From NCBI GenBank assembly GCA_032718865.1, contig JALUTQ010000046.1, forward strand, positions 1,178,001 to 1,242,000: a stretch of DNA of 64,000 nucleotides. The letters run 5' to 3'. Position numbers and translations under genes: made by a program. Of the stretch, positions 56,036-64,000 are shown one piece after another. Numbering within the stretch: position 1 is the first letter of the stretch; the number at the start of each line of letters is the position of its first letter. The notes under the pieces were generated by a model that saw only the letters and a list, made by a program, of their open reading frames with translations, was not told the origin of the DNA and made no database searches. Source of the stretch: Tilletia caries. Taxonomy: Eukaryota; Basidiomycota; Exobasidiomycetes; Tilletiales; Tilletiaceae.

Positions 56036-59000
56036 TCAACCGTCCATGACGGTATCAGCTTCTGTAGACAGCTCGTCCAGGTTAACGGCATCGAAGTTGT
56101 GTTCCAGCCCTTCTTCCTCTCCCAGCTCGTCATCTCCATCCGCGCCTGGGTCGGACCTGTCTTCCCCCAACACCACAATATCAGCTGTCAGCTCATCCTC
56201 CGCCTCCATTTCCTCCTCATCATCCTCTACCACCAGTCGGTAAACTTGTTGTAGCCATGCCTCGTAATGTTGAAGAACGTTCGCCACGGCCTGAACCTCC
56301 GTCTCGTAGTCTGCCTGGACCTCTCGCAGGTACTGCTCTGGGACGTTCTCGAAGCGACCTCGAAGTGATTCCAGGGAAGGTCCTTGGGTGAGCTCGTGAG
56401 GCTCGACTGTCGCCAATTCGAATCCAGCTGTCATAAGGTTCTGGAGTGAGCACGAGGTCAGAGAACAGAAGGCAGAACGTGAAATACGTACATCTTCCCT
56501 TGATGGTCTTCATGACGTAGTAAAGTGCTGTCCGGCGCAGGCTCGCGTGAATTGTTTCGTCGTCAACACCCTCCGTATCAGCAATCTCATTCCACCTGTA
56601 GAACGACAAAGCAGTCAGCTTCCGTGGAACGCCAGGGAACCAGTACTGTGGGTCTTGACTTACTCGTCATGCAGGATGATGCGGCGCCAGATCGCTCTCA
56701 AGTAGTCGACTCTCCGGGCCGTTGGGTCATCCGTAGCGCGCACAAAGATCTCGAGAGCGGATATGTAAGAGCTGACTTCGTCATCAGCGCAATTCCGTAA
56801 CGTGAACAGATCTATCAGCTCTTCCGAGTTGACAGCTTGGTGATTCCATAGCTTTTTGCAAGCTTGCGCGAACAACTGACGAAAAGTGATCGATGAGGCA
56901 TCAGTTAAAAACAGCAGCAGAGCCGGAAGCATCGAGGCCCGAACTCACCGTTGCAAAGGCGGGATAATCCTGCAGACGCGAAGCAGACAACACGGTGATT
57001 TCCTTCGCAGCGGCATCGACATCGTGTTCCGACTCGGTCACCAGGTACGTTTTGAGCTTACCCAGCAGCCTGACTTGCGTGGCCACCAGATCCATGTTCT
57101 CGCTGATCGTCTTGATCGAGCTCTGCGCTTCAGGCAAGGAGAGAGAGTCCTCGTCCAAAACGGCCGCGTACGCCAGCTTGCTGATACTCAGCATCAGCTT
57201 GCGAGAGCGCAAATCAGGTTCCGTCTTCACCGTCTTCAGAAGACTTGCGCTCGATCCCCAGTATTGCTGCATGCGCAGCTGTTGAAGCCAGGCGATCCGC
57301 GTGTTGCCAGTCTTTTCCAGGTAGCCGTGTAGCAACTTGCCCTGCTGCTCATCTTGACCGAGCAGGAGGAGATCCTTGGTGCGGTCGTGCTCGATGTGCC
57401 ACTGATACAGCTCGAAGGCAAAGCTTTCTCCATACGTTTGCACATACCGAGAGGCTCGGTCCTTCAGCGCACCGCCCGATGCCTCCTGACAGAGCTTGGT
57501 GAGTGTCTGGTAGTCGGCGTGTCTTTCAGCGAGCTGGAAAGCCTTGTCTTGGCGGCCGATCTGTACCAAGGGAACGATCATTGCTGGTCGGGCATTCTTG
57601 TAGCGTCGTTCCAACCGGACGTGTTCCTCGCCAGCTTCCGGACTCGTAGTGTCGGCGACCAGGTACAGAAGTCGATCTTCGAAGGTGCTAAGGGTGTAGT
57701 CGGCCAAGTCGCACAGGTGAGTTTTGAGTTCACGCTGGACTCTTCTTGCCTCATCTACGTTGCCCGGCCCGGCTCCCTGGTGTTCGGCATCGATAGTGCT
57801 GCCCAGCTCGCGACTTCGATCGGCGATGAGTCGCTCTGTGGCATGGTACAACAGCTCGAGCAGATCCAGCGACGATATTTGGAACGACCATCCCTCAAAA
57901 GCAACAGGACCAGTTGACAAGTCGTAGGAAGTCGCGCTCAGCTCATGACGACGCGTGCCGGCGATGTAGGCAGCCTTTAACACATTAAACGTTAGTCAAT
58001 ATTGCCTTCAAACTGATCGGCCGAGACGAACGTACCAAGACGATCTGATTGACCTCTGACAGCAGTACGGTCCTCGACTGGACATCTGCTGTTGTGACAG
58101 TTCTCACGATCGCAGTCAGCTCAGCGAAGACGTCCGGAAGCAGAACGACCTGTCCGAGAACAGATTTGTTGATGTCAGCAAGAAAGCACGATGATTCACG
58201 GCGCCTTGGATCGGAGTGAAGATGTACTCACATATTTGCGGAAAAAAGTCCGAATAAAGTCGTCTTCAGGATCAAGTTCCTTCGTACCCATGACTGCAGA
58301 AATAGCCTGCCCGAGCATGTGCTTATAGGTGTTCGATCTGAGGGGTAGACACCGATCAATAACAGACGTCGAGACGGGCAATTATTTCAGCGCGAGACTC
58401 ACTTCACGCCGGCATCGTGTGCTGTGTAGCATGCAGTTGCGGCGTCGATCAACTCAGCATCTGCACACAGCTTTCTCCGGCTTGCGGCAGGGAGCTGCAG
58501 TAAAAATCCAGATGAGCATATTTCTTAGGATCTTCGAACCAGAATGCCGCTCACCTTGCCAAGCTGGCCGCTTTGTCGGACGAATGCGATGAGTGCGGCG
58601 ATCTTCTCCTTCTTGACAGCGAGGTGGGACCGAACGTCCATCATCACAGCCGCAACATCGGAGTTGTCTGGGGACGCTGTCATCTTTAGTGACCATTTCT
58701 TACTTTTTGGACATTATGAGTGCTCACCTGTTGTCATGAACTCGTCGCTCAGTCGCTCGACAGCAGTGGCGAAATCGCCATCGTGGGATGCAGACAGAAT
58801 GAAAGCCAGCGGATTCTAGATGGTGAAACCGAGTGAGTGAATTCTGATATAACATCGCTGCAGCAGGTTGTGCTCACTGTTGGTTGCTGCCCGTAAAGTA
58901 CTGCTTGGCGTACAAAAGATTGCAGAGCAATAGTGTTCGCCTCATCCCTATCTTCGGCATTTTGCAACCTGGATAGAACGTAATATCAGCCTTTCGTGTC

Positions 59001-60878
59001 CTTCGGCGGTTTTGGCAGGGACGATCTTTCCCACTTACCTTTCGTCTTGCTCTTCAGCGTCGGAAACCTGTACGTGGACCAGGAGCGGCGGTGTGGAGGT
59101 TGTCAGCAAGGCCACACCAGCCGACCCTACATTCTGTGCGGCAGTGGTCTGGTAGCCGACGCCGAAAATCCGGGACTTGTTTTGATTCTTGAGAACGACC
59201 TGGAACTCGAAGTCTGCAGGGTAAAGCTGGGTTAGCAAAGGCAAAGTTACGGTCTTGTTGAAGCTCAACTTACCTGAATCGAGCAGGCAAGCAGTCAGAG
59301 AAGACGACAGAATCACGAATGCTGCTGAACCACCGTGAGGGATGATGAGGCGAGGCCGGAATTCGGGTCTGGAGTCGATTTCCTGCGCATGAACTGTGTG
59401 TCAGTACTCGTCTCGGGGGTTCAGGATGGTAGGCAATGCTCACGAAGATGCCCTTCAAGATTTTGGTGTGGGCGACATGTAGCGAGGAAGTTGTGGGATT
59501 GAAATTGAGGATCGCGATACCCGAGGAGCTCGGGGCAGACGACCCAGTGCGCTCTGCAAACAGCACGGCAAGACCACCGCCGCTGTGAAGAATCAATCCA
59601 AGACGTCAGCTCGCATGACATGACATGAAGTCGTGCTGTGAGGACTCACACTGTGACAGCGCAATCCAGCAAAGAGATGGACGTCGCATTCGAGGCAAGG
59701 TCGGTCAATGCTGCCTCTCGCGACTGCTGTACGGCAATGACAATCAGGGATCGAACCTCCTGCTCTACGGCCAGGCTGTCCACTCCTCCCTCAACAAGGT
59801 GCCATCTTTGAACGCTGGTCGGACTCAGCGCATACAGTAGCTTGATGCCTGCGCCTTCGCCGAGCGCGAGTGAGAGGATGGGCTCGGTGCTGAGTCCGTA
59901 TGTGGAAGAGGAGCCAAAGAGCCGGCCTAGGAGCCCCTTAGTATGTACAAAGGGTGCCGCTTGGGCAACGCGCCGCCCATCTTGAAGGACGATGCTCAAG
60001 CGGAACAGGCGCGAATGACTTGTAGCGATGGCGATGGAGTACATCTGCAGTAAGGAGAAATTGCACAAATCAGCCGGTTTCTCATCCTCCCCAGAAGCTC
60101 GCGCCCCTGTCACTTACGCCATATCTTCTAAGCACCGTCACTGCCTCGTTGGGCACAAGCATCAGGCCAACCTGCTGACCATCCTCCACCTCCTCAGCTG
60201 CGGCCACGCTTTCGATGAAGGAAACCGAGCCGTTGGGGAAAACAACGATGACGCCCGGTTCGCGTCCTGAGGGACTCGGAGCCAAGACGACAAGGGGCAG
60301 CGCATCTGAGCTACTGGCCGGCGCTGCTAGGGAGAGCCGGAAGCATGTCGAGGGCAGCACGCCGCGCTGCAAGGAGGAGAGAAGAAGTGCAAATGGGCTT
60401 CAGCCTGGCGACATCAGGAGGACCTGCAGCGAATGTTCCTTACTCACCGCCAAATGATTCCAGACCAGGACTTTCCGCCTTGTCACTAGGACCGCATAGT
60501 TGATTGTGGAGTCGATGTAACCAGAGAACGGGTCTGTGTATGGATCTGTGAGATGGATTCGAGAGCGCGTTCAGTCCAATCCATTCAACGAAGCGCATGA
60601 CATGGCACGGCACAGCGCGACGCAGACAGCTTGCGCGCGCATCTGCACTCACCGACGTGCGCGAGCTCCTGGCGCACCTCCGCCGGGAATGCCGAGTTGA
60701 CAGAGACCGTTGTGACGCCGTCGTTGAGCAGGACCGCGCCGGGCAAGAGCTGTTGGGTTGTTGCTGCTGGAGCAGAACGAACCGCGGTCGAGGCGGAAGA
60801 GCGCCGTGTTCGCTGGGCAGCGGCCGCGTTCCGTCGGAGGCGGCTCACCGCGTTGCCAGGAATCGGCGACGCGTACAT
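56036..60878 (-). CDS. NUP133: Nucleoporin Nup133 family, Nup107-160/Nup84 complex
   Basis: About ten exons over 4.8 kb; not every junction was fixed. The start MYASPIPGNAVSRLRRNAAA is Arg/Ser-rich and probably disordered. An N-terminal beta-propeller follows, with VVLAPSPSGREPGVIVVFPN, IAIATSHSRLFRLSIVLQD and WHLVEGGVDSLAVEQEVRSL. The C-terminal half is alpha-helical: AAYIAGTRRHELSATSYDLS, RPAMIVPLVQIGRQDKAFQL, AERHADYQTLTKLCQEAS and HIEHDRTKDLLLLGQDEQQG are typical Nup133 helices. The end has an acidic tail, EDDEEEMEAEDELTADI. Nup133 anchors the Y-shaped scaffold complex in the nuclear pore. The gene converges on the methyltransferase gene with only 57 bp between stop codons. Confidence 0.85.
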
Positions 60879-61106
60879 CTTTCGTTCGCTGTGGTATTTA
60901 TGAACCGGAAGATCGTGGTCGTCCTGTCCGAGCTCAGAGGCTCACAGAATTTTGGGATCTTCTCGCTCACAGAACAACAACAACAACACCGCGAAGAATT
61001 CGGAGGATGACAGCAACGCAGCAAGACTTGTTTCTATAAAGAAAGTGTGGTTCGATTGCGGCAGGTGCATTCCTTCCGAGCAGTGGCTGGACAGCAGGCC
61101 TTCCCA

Positions 61107-62470
61107 TCAACGCATCTTCATGCGTCCTCCAGACTTGCGCTGCTGGCGCTTCTTCTCCAAAGCTTTCCGCTTCTCCTGCTCGGCCGGCGAGAGCTTCTCC
61201 ATCTTGTCCTTCGCAGCCTGTCTTCGCGCAGATTCTCGAGCCTCTTCCTCTTCCGCTTCTCTGTCCGCGCTCACTTCTTTGAGCAACGCCGCGTTGGTAT
61301 CAGCTCGCGTCTTCTTCAGTTTGGCGAGAATGGTGCCCGATGGCGTCCAGAGACCCTGGTCCAGGGCGTCGACGATGTTAAAGGCGAGGGTGAGAATGGC
61401 GGGCGTCGCTTTCTCGAGGGAACGTCCCGGTCGCAGGGACAGAACGACGTGGTGCACGGGCTCTTCGATGGGTCTATGGAAGAGAAAAAACGTGTCAGGA
61501 GTGGAAAAGCAGTGCCAATTGAAAACGCATAGGGAACCAGAACGTACCCATCTTCAGGCTTGAGGAAAGGAAGGTCGGTGACGGTGACCGAAGCCAGCGA
61601 GTCTTTGACCTCGGACATCGCCAACAGAGCCTGAAGGCCAGGCAGAATGCCATCCTGCCGGGGCTTGTTGCTGGTCACAACAGATCCCAAGATCATGTCC
61701 GTATTGTCCGCAGCTTCGCTCATCAGCACCCAGTTGGTGTCCAGTCCACGCTGCTCTACCGCATTCAGACGCAATTGCGTGAAGCCCAAATCATACCGTC
61801 CCTTGCGGGTGCCGCGGAGGTCCAACTTGTTTACGAGCGACCAGACGCCGATGGGGTTGGCCGAGGGGGGCAGGACGAAGCGGATGGTGATCAGATCGCG
61901 CTTGGAGGGCGTATCCGAGCCCACGCCAAGGTCCCAGAGTGGCCAGAACAGGCTCTGGATGATGTCGTGCCGGGGGATGAACTCGAACAGGATCTCCATC
62001 GCTCGCAGTCCACGTCGGCCGGAAGCATAGAGCAGTGCTTCATCGGATCCATTCCAGATCAGACGATCGGTCGCAGCGCCCACAGAGGCCGGCGCGCCAA
62101 TGTACGAGAACTCGTTGATGATGATGGGCGATGCCGACTTGATCCACTGGCGCGCAAGCGTCTTGTTCCTCGACCGGCCGGCGAAATACACGAGCACGTA
62201 CACGATCACGACAAACACGCTGATGGCCTCGAGCTTGAAGAGCTCCGGTCGGAACACGAGCTTGGTCTTGCCGATGGTCGCGATGGGGAACTGGTGGCCA
62301 GGGTACGGGGGTGCGGGCGTGCTGAGCCTTGCGGCTGTCGCGTCGGCCTGAGCCTTGCCGGCGACGAGTGCAAATGCTCGCACGAAGGGATTGTCCGCCG
62401 CAGCGGGGCCCACAAGCGTGAGAAGCAACGCAGCCTGTGCGAGCGGGGCGGCCGCAATGAGTGCTGCCAT
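61107..62470 (-). CDS. CCDC47: ER membrane protein CCDC47 (PAT complex subunit, DUF1682 family)
   Basis: Two exons, 62470-61548 and 61473-61107, give 429 residues. CCDC47 binds ribosome-translocon complexes at the ER and helps multi-spanning membrane proteins fold. The N-terminus MAALIAAAPLAQAALLLTLV looks like a signal sequence, and one membrane helix follows (LEAISVFVVIVYVLVYFAG). The lumenal/cytosolic core has SRNKTLARQWIKSASPIIIN, AMEILFEFIPRHDIIQSLFW and the SLASVTVTDLPFLKPEDG block. The C-terminus is a highly charged coiled coil ending QQRKSGGRMKMR, as in the animal protein. Confidence 0.88.
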
Positions 62471-62705
62471 TCTTTCTGAACTGTATGCGCAGCGTGAGGA
62501 TCACCGTCGCGGCGTGTCCATTCCTTCCTTGGCCCAACCACATCCTTCCCGACTTGGGGCAGCCGAACAGGGAAGCGAACGACCTCGACGGCGAGTTTAG
62601 TGACGTCCAGCGCAGGGACCACCTGAGGTTCAACGTTCAAGCGTTCAAGCTTCTCCTGCAAGTTGCAAGGCACACTCGAAACGAAGAGCGCGAGCACAGA
62701 AAACA

Positions 62706-64000
62706 ATGGGGATCCCGTACGTTCCCGCAGACTGGCTCTAACATGGCATTAGCTGGAACGCTGACCTTTTGTACTACTCTCATCCTGTTGCATGGCCTGC
62801 GTTCAGGAGCAAGCAAAAAGCGTTCCAACTCTTCAAGGCGGAGGAGAAGGGGAAGAGAAATACTGCTCGCGTCGTGGAGCGTTCAGTTCCGCAACCAAGT
62901 CAGAACGAGGTTCTTGTCAAAGTCCTGGCCGCCGGATTCAATCGCAGAGATGAGTGGTAAGTACCAGATCCTCGAGTATTAGCCTGCCTCGCTCCAGATA
63001 TCTTTCATACTCACGAGTTATGTCTGCCCTTTCAGGTCCATGATGGGAGCCTATCCCGGCCTGACTTTCGAAAATTCTATCATGGGGTGCGACGGAGCAG
63101 GCGTCGTCGTCTCAGGCAACTTCAAATCCGACCATCCCGAAGGCCTCGTCATCCTCGCACCGAGCCGTGGATGGCTGAAGGACCCCACAGGACCGGAAGC
63201 CGAAGTTCCCGGCGCTCCCGACTCCGTACGGACGAACGAGTTCGGAGGCTCCGGGTTCGTCATTCTCGGCGGAACCAAAGGCGCCAAGGGAGCCGGGATG
63301 ATGCAAGAGTATCTGGCCGTCGATCCGGCCTACCTCCTACCGGCGCCCAAGCATCTCAGCGCGGTCGAATGTGCCACACTCCCTTGTGCCGGTGTTACGA
63401 GCTGGCGCGCCCTTTTCACCAAGGGCCGTCTTCAGAAAGGTCAGAATCTGCTCATCACCGGCATCGGCGGTGGCGTGGCGCAACTAGCCCTGCAACTCGC
63501 CGTCGCAGCAGGCGCACATGTCTTTGTCACTGGTGGATCGGAGGCGAAAATCCAACGTGCGGTAAGTATGGGCGCCGTCGGAGGCGCCGTATACAAAGAC
63601 GCGGCCTGGCCAAAGAAGATTGCCGCACTCCTCCCCAAAGATCGGCCATATCTCGATGTTGTCCTGGACTCGGCCGGAGGCGACATCACGCTCGGCGCTC
63701 TCAAGGCTGGAATCCGTCAAGGCGGTCGCATCGTGGTATTCGGTATGACTGCCGCGCCCGCCATTACTTTCACTATGCGAGACGTGCTTCGAAACGTCGA
63801 GCTCGTGGGTGAGCAAACACATTCGAAGACTAGATCGAACTGATAGATGCTGCGAGCACTGACACAGAAGCTCACATCTTCCTAGGGTCGACAATGGGAT
63901 CAAATGACGAGCTGCGCCAGTGTCTGGCCTTCATCGAGAAGCACGGCATCCGGCCCAGCATCGACACCGTCATTGATGGGCTGGAGTCTGCACACCGCGG
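62706..64000 (+). CDS. Zinc-type alcohol dehydrogenase-like / quinone oxidoreductase, 3' end outside the window
   Basis: Exons 62706-62716, 62807-62956, 63036-63808 and 63886 onwards. The very short first exon (MGIP) joins across an intron to SKQKAFQLFKAEEKGK; without it no good ATG is in frame. The MDR fold is clear: QNEVLVKVLAAGFNRRDEW, MGCDGAGVVVSG, the LPCAGVTSWRALFTKGRLQK segment and the nucleotide-binding LLITGIGGGVAQLALQLAV. The structural zinc cysteines of classical alcohol dehydrogenases are not seen, so an NADPH-dependent enone or quinone reductase (YogA-like) is more likely. The frame is open at the window end. Confidence 0.87.

Noticed and set aside
62743..62870. Start of the oxidoreductase at the ATG near 62743
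   Set aside because: It is out of frame with the conserved domain and lies inside the first intron; the ATG at 62706 with a GTACGT donor restores the frame.

Overview
The window is nuclear DNA from a basidiomycete fungus. Genes lie close together on both strands and are split by short introns, mostly 55-120 bp, with GTGAGT/GTACGT-type donors and CAG acceptors. GC is moderate to high, and the proteins are typical fungal housekeeping and membrane proteins. Ustilaginomycotina or a relative is possible, but the class cannot be fixed from sequence reading alone. No protein, RNA or repeat search was run. All exon junctions were set by hand from reading frame, splice signals and remembered family motifs.

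Gene-rich left part (1-11.1 kb): mitochondrial ribosomal protein mL59 (+); a conserved AT-hook protein of unknown function (-); the spliceosome-associated armadillo protein CTNNBL1 (-); an RBM42-type RRM protein (+); a SigF-like NTF2-fold protein (+); and an allantoate/nicotinate-type MFS permease (-) with a 9-nt micro-exon. The gap at 11.1-14.7 kb holds a 1.67-kb element with 57-bp terminal inverted repeats and a 6-bp direct flank.

Middle part (14.7-31.7 kb): a large Smaug/Vts1-type SAM-domain protein (+), a small unknown protein (-), a Yippee-like zinc protein (-), the proteasome regulator PI31 (+), an F-box/LRR-like protein (+), TFIIIB subunit BDP1 (-) and a vacuolar amino-acid transporter (+).

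Duplicated part (31.7-40.5 kb): a block of about 3.05-3.08 kb carrying a Reb1/TTF1-like Myb gene occurs twice in the same orientation, on either side of a secreted serine carboxypeptidase. Copy A is intact. Copy B has a G-tract expansion of 4 nt that replaces its acidic serine-rich tail.

Repeat island (40.5-50.6 kb): almost no intact genes. It holds a TA-flanked MITE, a (TCTCC)32 satellite, three telomere-like GGGGTTA units, a 2.2-kb hAT-like element with a perfect 8-bp target duplication and another TA-flanked element nested inside it, a TTAA-flanked CTCCG minisatellite element, a 743-bp inverted-repeat element, CTATAG and pyrimidine arrays, and a truncated Argonaute fragment.

Right part (50.7-64 kb): M19 membrane dipeptidase (+), SWR1 subunit VPS72/Swc2 (-), a Clr4/SUV39-type H3K9 methyltransferase without a visible chromodomain (+), nucleoporin Nup133 (-), the ER protein CCDC47 (-) and a zinc-type quinone oxidoreductase-like gene that runs off the end (+). 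There are no operons. Neighbours share bidirectional promoters or converge. I found no clearly new multi-gene system. The strongest unusual items are the duplicated Myb gene, the nested transposon island with an Argonaute relic, and the three elements with recognisable target-site duplications.
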